64,000 nt of DNA from Leguminivora glycinivorella (lineage: Eukaryota > Arthropoda > Insecta > Lepidoptera > Tortricidae). The notes beneath the pieces were generated by a model. The model was not told the DNA's origin. It did no database searches and worked only from the letters and a program-made list of their open reading frames with translations. The position numbers and the translations under genes are program-made. Positions 31,804-43,900 of this stretch are shown in pieces (position 1 is the first letter of the stretch; every line of letters starts with the position of its first letter). The stretch is from contig NC_062982.1 of assembly GCF_023078275.1 (NCBI RefSeq), positions 3,484,501 to 3,548,500 of the forward strand, in the 5' to 3' direction.

Positions 31804-34589
31804 ATGGCTTGTGTGATCAAGTGTTGCAAATCACATTCAGGAAGAAAAGAAAACACGCAAGAGGTTATATCATTTCATCGGTAAGTTTCTTGAGTTTTTG
31901 ATAATATTTATTGATACGACCTGGCAGAAATATAAATGTACATATTAGTAGTTTATACAATTCAAATCTTATTCAATTCTGAATAGATTTTTGCATATTT
32001 TTTGGAAGTTTTCTCAAACTCCGAAAGGTTATGTTTTTTAGCATAGTGATGTGATGTGTTTTATCGACCTTGCAATAATAACCTATCAATATTCATACCT
32101 TAACCCTTTAACTCGCAGTGTCAAGTATACTTAACACGAGATTCAAAAAATTATTGCAACGTAATTTTCACTTTATTTCAGTACTTTTATGAATAAAATA
32201 ATAGTGTAAACCCTAACGTATCTTTGACAAGTGAAATCATTGCTCAGGCGCATATATTTCGAAAGTTATTGTCAGGATCACGAAGTGACAGCAATCAGCC
32301 TTGGGACACTAGAAAATTATAAATTTCTAAAAAATATTTATAACAAAGATATTTATTTACACACCATTACAATGTGTTCTTAGGTATATTTTCTTTATGT
32401 TATTGTATATTTCTTACAATATAGACACCCAATGAACACTAGACAGAGCTACAAATATGCGTGTTAAGTATGCTTAGCTTTGCGAGATTCTTAGAAATGT
32501 ACTTATTGGTACGCATGTTAAGTATACTTAGCATTGCGCCCCTATGTACAAAGTAGATTATTGTTAGGCTGTTAAGTAATTTTAACATTGCGAAGATAAA
32601 GTTACCATGAGTGAAGACGTATCATATATACATTTTTATGTTTGTTTCGATATAATCTATATATTTGTAATGTGTTTTATATATTGACACTGTGCGTGGG
32701 TGTTTTTTGAATGATGCATGTGTTTTTGTCTGGTTTTTGACCTTATAGCAAAATAAAATGGGGAATTGAAGAAGTTCTGGAGTTCGAGCCTCTAGAGTAA
32801 CACCCCCTTATCTGGCAGCAATAATGAAGAAGAGCATATAAATCAATCTGACATTTCAATTGCGAGATCAGACAAGATACCATACCATAATTATGTTCTT
32901 AAAGGACTAAATTTAGTTCAGATGATGAAGTCAAGCACCTTGTCTTCTCTTTTTCTCAGGTGAAAAAACGACTTTAACCCTGTAATTTGAGAACTACCCT
33001 AATAAATCTCATTGCCAGTGTTTAAATGATCAACTTTTCTATCACTACGAACTTCAACTACGAACACTTTCTGCCGACAAAGACCAAGAAAATAAACACT
33101 CAAAGCGATTTTACTGACACTCTTTTTCAATGACAGAATACGAGGCAGACATCAATGTTTCCCGAAAAACAAAACAAAAAAATGAGGCTTTTAAAGATTT
33201 TTGTATTTGTACGTGCTGGTGTATCTGAAATTTTCAATGTTTCACTGAATGGTTGCTGTATCGGAAACAAGCCGCTGCTACGGAAAATACCATGCCCCTA
33301 AAGAAATTTAGATTACAACTAGCAGTCATAATCATCCTTGACCTATCGTGGTTTATGGCATCAACTAATCTCAATGATTGGTATAAGCATTAACTTTTAG
33401 TAAATCAGACTGGACTTTATTGGGATTAATTCGGTTTCCTTAAAATGTTTTTTGTTCAGCGTAAAGCGACCAGCTAATATCAAATGATTATTTATGTCTC
33501 CGCGACTTCCAGATTCAAATAAATTCGCACGTTCTTACCGCTGGGCTTTACCGATATTACAACTAGCAATTAAGCTGATAAAAACACAGCTAAGCCTAAC
33601 CAATTGCATTTGTCAGAAAGGCAAACGGTAGTTCCTAGACTTTCAAGAAAGACACATTCAGGAAACCGAACTAATCCCAACTAGCCCTAGTTTACCGTCT
33701 GGAGTGGAAGCACAGGCATTCGCTTTCATGAAACTAGTGTCTACGCCAAAACCTGAGATTGGTTGCCAAAAACGGGCTCCAGGCTTTCAAGAGCCGTGGC
33801 AAAATGCTGGAATAATGCAAAAAAGACACGAGTTTTATGATTTATAGTTCAGTAGGTACGATGGTACATGACGTGACTCTTGCTGGTGTATATCTTTTAC
33901 GGCACATGTAGCATGTAGGTATTGCAAAGTTGGGAAAACAAACATTTAGGGTTCAAATTGCAAATTAAGATTATGCCTCGTATCAAACCAAGGTAAGTTG
34001 ACAGCTCTTTTGATGGCACAAACTCCACAAGTGTCATTTACACGTCAAACTTCAATGAAATTATGACGGTTACTTAACCCTTGAACATGTGGAGCTATCA
34101 AAACTACTGCCAACTTAGCTTAGTCTGACTCTGGAAGTGAATATAAATTGTATTTCGACGTTTTAAGTTACTCCATAAATACTTTTAACATAAAAACTCA
34201 TTTTTTTTAAATTAGTTATCTCTCTAATCCGTTCGCAATGTCAAGAATACTGAACATTGGTTATCAAAAGTTATTTGCTGAAAGTTGGGCAATGTCAAGT
34301 ATTCTTAGCATATGTTTTCTAAAACATAACACACAAAATATTTTTTTTATTATTTTTCTGTGGTTCATATTACCCCTAAGAACTCATTTATGTGCTTGAA
34401 ACCAGAAAAAAATAGAAATTTTTTTTTGAGCGTTAAAGGGTTAAAAACGCCATCAATGATTACTGTTCTTTGTTATGATTCTCTTGTTATTTAGCTATTT
34501 TACAGATTCAACTTTATATATTTCTTAGATTTCCGAAGAAGGAGACCGGAAACACGAAGTTCAAGGTGCGATGCTCGCGGTTCCTTTAG
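31804..34589 (+). pseudogene. THAP-domain gene remnant, plus strand, intron carrying a piggyBac-like element
   Basis: Exon 1 (31804-31880) encodes MACVIKCCKSHSGRKENTQE VISFHR and ends at a consensus donor (CG|GTAAGT). Exon 2 starts after TTTCTTAG at 34529, in phase, giving FHR-FPKKETGNTKFKV, the F-H-x-F-P signature of the THAP finger. The reading then meets TAG at 34587-34589 inside a perfect 12-bp hairpin (34573-34600). The intron contains a degraded piggyBac-like transposon (32104-34440). The upstream region, including TTTGACAACTGTACATAGTC, is repeated at 34670-34830 in front of a second exon-1 copy. The family assignment rests on the finger's start only, since the CxxH half is not visible. 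Confidence 0.55.
32104..34440. mobile_element. Degraded piggyBac-like DNA transposon
   Basis: Flanked by TTAA on both sides (32100-32103 and 34441-34444). The inner ends CCCTTTAAC... and ...GTTAAAGGG are inverses, as expected for piggyBac-type elements. Near both ends a subterminal motif (GTCAAGTATACTTA/ GTTAAGTATGCTTAGC) recurs several times. Inside, a plus-strand scrap at about 33246-33335 reads EWLLYRKQAAATENTMPLKK F, resembling the WLLYR...L..F region near the end of piggyBac transposases, and one near 32767 reads IEEVLEFEPLE. There are many stops between. Two SINE copies lie within it (33400-33835). Confidence 0.65.
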
Positions 34590-34830
34590 GAACCGCGAGC
34601 AAACTCCCAAGACTCCACCAAAAAGAAGGCCAAGAAGCTGAAATGGAGCAGGCCCCGAGATGTCTCCCCAGGTGTCTACCTTTGACAATTGTACATAATC
34701 GTATTATATTAGATCAAATATCTCGGCGGTCGTCTGGCCGATTTTTAATTTAATTGTGTTTATTCCTGATAGATAGTTGATGATCCTGCTAAATTCTTAT
34801 TTGTGATGTGTTCAAGTTCCTTGTGTGATT

Positions 34831-34908
34831 ATGGCTTGTGTGATTAAGGACTGTAATTCACGTACATGGAGAAAAGAAAACTCCCAAGAACCTGCTGTGT
34901 TTCATTAA
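34831..34908 (+). pseudogene. Tandem second copy of the THAP exon 1
   Basis: Encodes MACVIKDCNSRTWRKENSQE PAVFH followed at once by TAA at the place where the first copy has its splice donor, so the GT is lost. The ~150 bp upstream and ~150 bp downstream also align to the first copy (offset ~3.03 kb), so the duplication covered promoter, exon and part of the intron. Confidence 0.55.
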
Positions 34909-37900
34909 TGAATTTCGGTCAGTTATTGATACTATTATTTGTAGGATCTAAACAAAGCATAAAATACGATCTTTTCATAGTTTATATAATAACTACTACC
35001 ATGTTAAATTCTGTTCTGAAGTTTCTCCAAACTGTTTTTAGGTTATGTTTTTGTACTAGTGATGTGTCATTTTTATCGACGTCCCGACATTAACTCTATT
35101 GACATTCTTGCATTGAAAAGGACATAAAAATGATTAATGATGATCAGGTATCACAGACTGGGTAAATGGTAATGTAACATTTCTAGTGAATTAAACTTAT
35201 AGTATTTTTTAGTTTTCCAGAAATTCTCAAACATTATTAAAAAGAAACTAAAAATAGGTGAAACTATTAAAATAATAAATTTTGGTACCTACACTGCCGT
35301 TTTGTTTTATTTTCTATTTGATAGAGAAAATATTATTGAGGTAAGTATAAGTAGATTCTTGAGTGGTGGACTAGAAATTAATAGAGGGATGCTACACGAA
35401 TTAAATTACTTAGGTCTTTGCGTAAGGAGAAGAGAAGAATTTATTTATTATATAAGAAGTATTTATTTGTTTTATACTCGTATCTCCCATCTTCTATTTT
35501 TTACAAACTATTTAGGCCGATATTACACTATCATAGAAATATAGTCATAGACAACATGCCGTCCTTTTTATTCACGTTACAGAAAAAGGGAGGCATACAG
35601 ACCTATGATCAGAGATATAGGTATGATAATGTAATATTAGGACTTGGTAAGAGAAGAGAAGTGACCGTTTATGTAGTTAAGTACATAAACAAACCATTTA
35701 TTTGCAATCAGTAGGTACGGTTAGCCAAGAATGCAAGAATGTATGAATATATGACTTTCATAGCCAAAAAGCCACATAATAATCCAAATGAAATGTTTAT
35801 ATCAATATTGTATGTTTTCGTTACTTTTATATATATAACGTTTATATTATTTTTAAGGTGAGAACGTAAGTGCATATTTTATCGATAATTGAATCGACAA
35901 AGTAACATCCCTAGCTATCACAAAACCAGGGACCACCTACCAAAAAGAGAAATAACTAGCATATATCCATCCTTTTTCAATACATTATCTAAGTCATAAG
36001 GAAGTCAAGGATGAGTATATGCATTTTACACGAATTTTTATTAGGGGGGCTTGTATTCCGTCATCCGCGTCGTGTTTGTTTTACTTTTCATTCCCAATTC
36101 TTCAGTTTTCTTTTTGTAATTTGGATAGTTGTTTTTATTGATATTTATGAAATTCATACCTATGAAACGGCTCAAACTGTTATAGTTTCATTTTATCTGT
36201 TTTCTAAATTTTTATTTACAAATACAACGAAGATATGTTTGAGATTTAGACGTGATTTTATCTCGAATGTTTTGGTTCCTCTGGATTCTGATTCGATCAA
36301 AAATAGCCTTAAAATTTGTCATTTGGATAAGCCACACACCTGTAATTTCGTTAACGCTTATCCTACATACTATTCCTATGGAATAACCCGATAATTATAA
36401 CTATATCTTTCAGGCCATAAAAAGAAAAGGCCCAAAAGTTGATGTTTTATTCATTGCTTTCAAAAGCATTATTTTCATTTGCTCAATAAGAATTTTGTGG
36501 AACTCCTTACTTAAAAAATCATAATTATATATTTATTTAATCTTTATACACCGTGTTTCACTTAACACTAAAAACCTGAAAACAGTTTGTTCAGAATCGA
36601 GAGTAGAATCGATTGAGCTATATCTTGATGGGGGTAATATTTTTATTTAAATTGGTATTATTAGTTATTTTTTACGTGCCCATTCTATTGTACTCGTAAT
36701 GCAACATTGTGTATATCGCATTGCTAGAGGTTGTTTACCTTTTTTCTGTATTTAGGGGTATTAATACTGGCCGGTTACTTGGACGATTATTTTTTCCGCT
36801 ACTAGTTTGACGTTGTTTGTCAGTTTAATCTTAATGTTTATCATAAGTCATGACAAATTGAACTCGTACCTAATTACAACCTTGTCATTTTGAATATTGA
36901 GTTTATTGGCTTACTGCGATTACCTGTCCAATTTGAAGTTTACTGTGACAAAGCTTTAAAGTGTTTTACAGTGACATCTTAGCTGTCTATTGGTAAACCT
37001 TATGTCGTTGCAGTAACGTACACAAATAAATAGTCTTATGGTTTATGATGGTAGTTAGCAATTATTTTATTGAGTGTAGAGCTAAAAGTCAAGTAGAGCT
37101 GTACAGAAAATTAAAAATTCAATTAAAAAAAAAGTAACGATCAGATTAAAAGATGAATACTCTAGATGAGTTTAAAAAAATAAAAATCAGTTGGGGTGTC
37201 TGAGGTTTTGAGTGATACCGGAAACACCGTGTATAATACAGCAAAGTACAATTGGTGGACTTAATGCCTTCAGGCATTCTCTTCCAGTCAACAAATGGGC
37301 TAAACAAATACTGTGTAAGGCTTCTGCGCTTTTCGCGCGGGGATGGATAAGAATAACATGACAGCTGACCGAAGGCCACCATCTTGCCAAACAAATTTGC
37401 TTGGGCGAGGCAAACATGTGGACATGAACACGGACATTTTCCTTGCGAGACATGCAACCAGTGTGGACCCAGCTATTTACTGTAAAAAATAATCAAATAA
37501 ACCATAAAATAAATATTTATTTACCAAACAATCATCACAGTAAAATGGTACAAATTTCTTAGAGGCTACTTGCAACCTTTTAATTTTGAGGAAATACATA
37601 AAAGTGCAGTTTTTAAGTTTTAATGGAAATGAGGTGCTTTTTTTGTTTCATCAAATTTTAAGTAATTTCTGACGTCTATGAGATCTGCAGGTTATGGTTC
37701 CTTGTTATAACATTTAAAAATAACTTTCCTTCAGCGACACAGACTAAAAAAAAAATCTTATTGTCACTTTCAATCATGACAACACCTACCTTTTATTTTA
37801 AGATTTGCGTGTTGATCCTCGGTTGTTGCTAACGCTTCTCACTCCTCAAAAATATTTTTTACAATTTCACACCTCAATAAAGCAAGACAATGTAAACAAG

Positions 37901-37970
37901 AACTGAAATTGACTATACCATCCAAGACTGCAACAAACTGGCCGAATTTTAAACATACAATGACAAATAC
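34909..37970. other. Intergenic, AT-rich, no gene recognised
   Basis: Open stretches at 35302-35714 and 36011-36394 have AT-driven composition with no domain or splice logic I recognise. The part next to 37,970 is likely the 3' UTR of aminotransferase B (stop at 37971-37973; TTTATT, i.e. AATAAA on the minus strand, near 37790). Confidence 0.4.
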
Positions 37971-40900
37971 CTAAGAATATTTCTTAGTAAATTTCTGATG
38001 GAACTCCTTGAATATTGTGAGCATTTCGTTGAGCAATTCTGGCTGTGGTAGTATGGTCGTTCTGAAGTGGTAGGTGCCAGGGCGTTGTTTGAAACCGCTG
38101 CCTGCCACTATGCAAATACCTGGAATAATTTTATTAAGAAGTGGTTTTAGACATTGTTTCATAACATAAGGCACGGGATCCACCAAAAGCGAGTAAGCTA
38201 TGAGCTATCGATAATAGAAACTAACAAAAGATAGTCCGCTTTCCACCAGGAGGACCATATTAGAGTTGTGCCTGCTCGTTCACTGAAAAGATCGCTCCCA
38301 ACTAGTACGATCTCCGAAGTGTACTAGTTCGTTCTTTTAGGACATTTAGGACAGTAGTACAGCGAGAGAGCGAGAGATAAATTGTGCATATGGCGTACAG
38401 TAACGTTCGCTCGTACTAGCCGAGAGCTGATCGGCCGTTTTCGCGCGCTCTCGGTCGGTTTCGGTAGGATCACACGGATCGCTTTGCTGTCGTTGTCACT
38501 CCTCGGCTCTTCGGTCCTTTCGCTCCCATTCCGTTGAGCGTGTGTGAGTGTACTAAATGTACTAGAGAGCAGAATCATTTGGGAGTAGTTCGGTCTAGTA
38601 CAGTGCAGGGAATCGTGTCTTTTGTACCATTTGTTAGTCGTATACCTAGAAATCAAAAAATCCTTGTAGCCTTTCACCTATTCGCGTTTTGCCGCGATAG
38701 CGTATTTTGTTGTAGTGTGTAATATCGGTAGCATATTTTGTTACTCGCATATATTTTCAATTGATTTTTACAACAATAGCAGATTTTCTCTGTAGCGTTT
38801 ATCACTAATAGCCTATTCAGTTAGCCGCAAATATTTTTAGTCGCATTTTACCTGGGTCGCATATTATTGTATTAATGGTTTTAAAAAAGGCTATATCACT
38901 GGGATATAATACGTGGTCAAATGGACATATATCAACATCAACATTTGAATTAGTAATATTTTATTAGTAATATCAGTGATATGCACAACGAGGTTATATA
39001 ACCAGGAGAAAACCTACAAATGCGAAATGCCTTTGCGAAACAAAACTATAGAGTTAAAGTGCTGAAAAAAAGGAAATATCACGATATCTAATAATAACGC
39101 ATTACAAACAAATATCTATTGAGGTGAAAAGCGACTACAGTGAAAAAAGGCAGGATAATAAATATACTATGAATTTTATACACCATTGTAATTGGCGACC
39201 AAAAATCATACTACAAGAAAAGAATATTGTTCAGAAATTTTGAGATCGCGGCGAAACGCGAATAGGTGAAAAGCTACAAGGATTTTTTGATTTCGAGGTA
39301 TACGACTAACAAATGTTTTGTACTATTAGTACATGTCCTACACAAGCCTAGACCATATGCCTGTTTGCCACCTTCGTGGTAAAGAAGTCGCTCCTGTGTA
39401 AATAAAAGTGACACGATGATAGAGCGGCGAGCACGCTCTCTTTTTAACCGACTTTGAAAAAGGAGGACGTTCTCAATTCGTTGGGATTTTATCTTTATAT
39501 TTGTTTTATAATTACTATGTATATTCCCCGATACTACTGAGTGATATCACCTGTTTCTTCTAGCAAAGAGAAGGCGTAGAACACATCAGCCGCTTTTCCC
39601 TCAGCTTTGGCGGCTTCTATCGCTTTCGGTGGCAGCTGGATTCGAGGAAAGCAGTACATCGCACCCTTAAATGAAAAAAATAATCTTGGCACTAAAAAAA
39701 GGCGGCAAATTTGAAAAATGTACCTAGGGCTCACCCCCCAATGAGGAGGCACACTCAAAGGTTATGACAGATGACGCCACCCTATTAGTCCATACGTGAG
39801 AGCGAGAAGACGTTATGTTTTTTCTCTCACACATATTAATGACAGTAACATGCCTAGACACTTGCACAGGCGCCGCCTGGTGGAATAAAATGTCAGTGTG
39901 CCTCCTCATTGTCTTCATAAAAAGCGTGCTTTCCCAAACCACAGTCAGTATGGTCACTCCCGCTCCCCGCTGAAAGTGCCGCCCATCCCCTTCGGTTACC
40001 TCACAGTTACCGCCTGTCAAAAACGCGAACAGTCGACCTGTCATATCTCACATCTCATACGAGCATAGTACGCGTTCACCTACACAATCTTAGTCTGTGT
40101 TAGGAACGCTCTTCTTTTATATATTTGATCGCCATTGTCCGAGGTGTGCCTAAACCTTGATGTTGACGGAATCATCAACGACCCATACCATAACAGAAAA
40201 TGTTAAATATTAATACCTGAATAGGATTACACTTGAATCCCTCCATAGAGTTGAACGTATCGACGACCAGTTTGGCGCGTGTCTTCAAGGAGTCCAATAC
40301 AGCTGTCTTCTCCTTAATGTACAGGTCGTACGAAGGCTCTCCTTGTTTTGGTGGTCTGGCCTGGTGAATAAATAGGCCTTCAGTGGCACCAGAGTATCAA
40401 AATGTCTACGATATCATAATGTCCATGTGGTAAATTTACCAATAGTACAAAATTACCACAATATTAACTTGACTAGAATATTTATACATATATGTAAGTT
40501 CGTTAGGTATCTTCAAAAATTCAAACTGCACAGAATAGGAACTCCATTTACTACACCAAATAGTGATTCCAGAGGAAAAGTAGGTACAAAGTACCGTGAT
40601 TCTATTCAGTAGGATCAGTTTAAAACCGCAGGGTTAGGGTCTATTAACACATCTTCTTCTTCCTCGTTCCCTCAATTCTGAGGATCGCGACCACAAGTAG
40701 CGTGTCTCCATTGAACGCGGTCATAAGCCATGTGGACTGCACGATATAGGCTGCCGCCAGTCGACTTCTTCACACAGTCAGACCATCTCTTACGAGCCCC
40801 ACCCCAAGCGCTATTACACATGAGATTACTTCGATTTCTACGAAATGCTACTATCGGATCGCAATCCTGATGTGATGGAAATATTCTTTTTCCGTGTTTA

Positions 40901-43900
40901 CGGAATAATATTTAAGTATAATCATGTGCAACTTACCACCGCATCTGTGGCAATTTGGCCAAGTACAGTCGGACACAGCATCGCAGATAATGCCTGAAAT
41001 ATTGACACATTATGAGATATTATTTCGTAGCCGCTGGGCAAAGGCCCCTTGATTTTCCTGACTGCTGATTTAGTGTTTAATCCGGCTAGTTGTCCAGATC
41101 ATCCCACCAACTCCGTTTGGGCCTGCCCAGCCGGTGTCCCGAAAATCGTTTACGCTACCTGGCGATTGACATGCAATCTTTTTCTTTTTTATTATTATTA
41201 TTATAAATGGGCTTACTCTTGACCACAGACTAGCCAAAGGCAAAGACGTGGCCTACTATGGAGTGAGCTCGCCCAGAAGATGCCTGTTCACTCTTGATTT
41301 GGAGGTTGCCGGGTTATATGAGCTCGGAAATATAGCCGCCGGCAAGGAATTCCACTCCTTGGCAGTGCGCATAAGAAAAAAAGAAGCAAAGCGCTTCGTG
41401 TGGATTCGTGGAATATCTACCAAGTAAGGATGGAGACCGGCCGTGCGTCTAAGAGTCCGAATCTAGCTCTGAAGCGCCACTTCAGAAGAGGGATAGGGAG
41501 GTTGGTTAGATACGAGTACCACGTTCCCCTAATCAGCATCTGTCCACTTACTAAGCTAGCCCATCTATCCTGGGACATGACCCGCCTACATCAGCAATCC
41601 GGGATTTAGAACGCAGCGTAGTGTTCCTTATGCAATCGATTAGTTAATAGGCATATAAGGTCAATACTTTATAGCAGCGGTTCTCAAACTTATTTTCTTA
41701 TGGAACCCTTTTGGAAAGCAAAATATCTGACGGAACCCTTAAATTAAATAAATAAAAAAAAATAGTTTATAGCAAGGTTTTATGGAAGAGAGTTGAAATC
41801 GCATATCAGTCAACCAAAATTCACACGGAGCCCCCAGAGAGCTTTTGCGGAGGTATTGTTTTATCATAACCAAGCAGCTAAAAACCCGAGGAGCCCGAGT
41901 GCAGCTCTTTTAGTGAACCCGCCTGGAAACTGGACATCTCAACCATGCCGCCATTATTCGATGAGGTAGTCACGGCTCTAAAATCCTTGAAGCCGGGGAA
42001 GTCACCAGGGATCGATAATGTGCATGTTGATATGCTGAAGGCTGATGTTGCCACATCTGCAACGCTACTATATCCCCTAATAACCCGTATATGGGAAGCT
42101 GGACAAGTACCCGATGAATGGAAGCAGGGGCTCCTGGTGAAAGTCCCAAAGAAGGGGGATCTGTCGCGATGTGATAATTGGCGTGGGATTACACTACTCC
42201 CAGCTGCTGCCAAAGTCTTGGCAAAAGTTTTGCTTAATCGCATCGCGTAAAGTAGCTGACACTCTGCGCGAAGAGCAGGCAGGATTTCGCCCGGGTCGCT
42301 CCTGCACAGACCACACCAACACCCTACGCATCCTTATAGAACAATGTGTCGAATGGCAAACGGAGCTGTTCTTAGCTTTCGTTGACTTTGAAAAGGCCTT
42401 TGACACGGTGAAGTGGACCGCGTTGTGGGCAAGTTTGGGCAGGAGGGGTATCCCTGCCTGCATCATAAGGATAATAGGCTCTTTATACGAAGATAGCACA
42501 TGCAGGGTAGTACATGAGAAAGAGCTCAGAGCGCCTATACACATTACAGCCGGAGTAAAACAGGGATGCCTCTTATCGCCGCTTTTATTTGTGATCCTCC
42601 TAGATGACGTCATGCGCAATGTGGTATCGTCGCCGAGAGGTATACCATGGGACACTAACGCTCTGGAAGACTTGGACTACGCGGACGACATCGTGTTAAT
42701 TTCGCCTACTCTTGCTTATCTGGAAGTTAAACTTGAAAGTCTTCAGGAAGAGGCGGACAGAATGGGCCTGCGAATTAACAAACGCAAAACAGTCAGCATG
42801 CGTGTGAAGTCAAGTTCAACGGATCCGCTGACACTGGGGGCGAGAGCCTAGACTCGGTGTCCAAGTTTGTGTACCTAGGGAGCGTGTTGACTGACAAAGG
42901 TGGAGCGGACGACGACATCGACAGCAGAATAAAAAAGGCGAAGCCTGCGTTTGCTCAGTTAAAGGCCGTCTGGTAGTCAAATGTGCTCACGCGTCGAATC
43001 AAACTTTCCCTCTTCTAATCCATAGTGAAATCTGTGCTACTGTTTGGCTGCGAAACGTGGAGAGTGACAAAGGGCCTAACGAAAAAGCTCCAAGTATTCG
43101 TCAACAAGTCCCTGAGGTCGATCCTTCGCGTTTTCTGGCCAAACACTATCCGAAATCAAGACCTGTGGAGTATATGCCAGCAAACACCCATTGACGAGGA
43201 AATCGCGACACGAAAATGGAGATGGATTGGACACACTTCGGAGAGGGGGAAGAAATAATGCGAGCATTGCTTTCGACTGGAAACCGCAGAATGCAAGCCG
43301 TGGCCCCGGGCGCCCTGTTCACTCATGGAAGCGGTCCGTCGAAAATGAGCTACGAGCGGCTGGTCTGAGCTGGAGCGAGGCCACGAGGGTCGCTGAAGAT
43401 AGAAAGGCGTGGCGCGAGCTTGTGAAGGCCCTTTGCACCTCTGGGGTGCCTTAGGACTACAACAACAAGCAGCTAAAAAAAGTTTGTGGTAATCACAAAA
43501 TCCTGCTGTTGTTTCAAAAAACAGCAGTGCCATGGAATTAACTCAATTGGCACTGTGCTGTGGCCCCAGTCACTCATTGGATCTGCTTGAGGGAAATCCC
43601 TTAAGCCTGGCGTCCACTAGGCTCGCCGAGTCGAGTCTCGTTAATTCGCTTTCTGCATTTCTTATGAGACTGCGTCCATTAATCTCTCGTATGTTTAGGA
43701 GCAGATCTGCTCCATATCGTTTCAACTTGATTATGTATTTATTATGACAATTTTTTGACAGGCGCATACGAAAGGGTAAGGCGGAATCGAGACGCGTCGA
43801 ATCACATTCAAAATGTATGAGGACTCGATTCGACGCGACTCGATTGAGCCTTATAGTGGACGCCAGGCATTAGACGGTAGATAGGACTAATTTATCGCTA

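Noticed and set aside
36011..36394. 127-codon open frame, plus strand
   Set aside because: Composition is driven by AT (many Phe, Ile, Leu); no family resemblance and no flanking exon structure.
37146..37457. Minus-strand frames of 88-103 codons near the 3' end of aminotransferase B
   Set aside because: Cysteine-containing but in two overlapping frames with no known domain; lies beyond the stop codon of gene B and may be part of its 3' UTR or a repeat.
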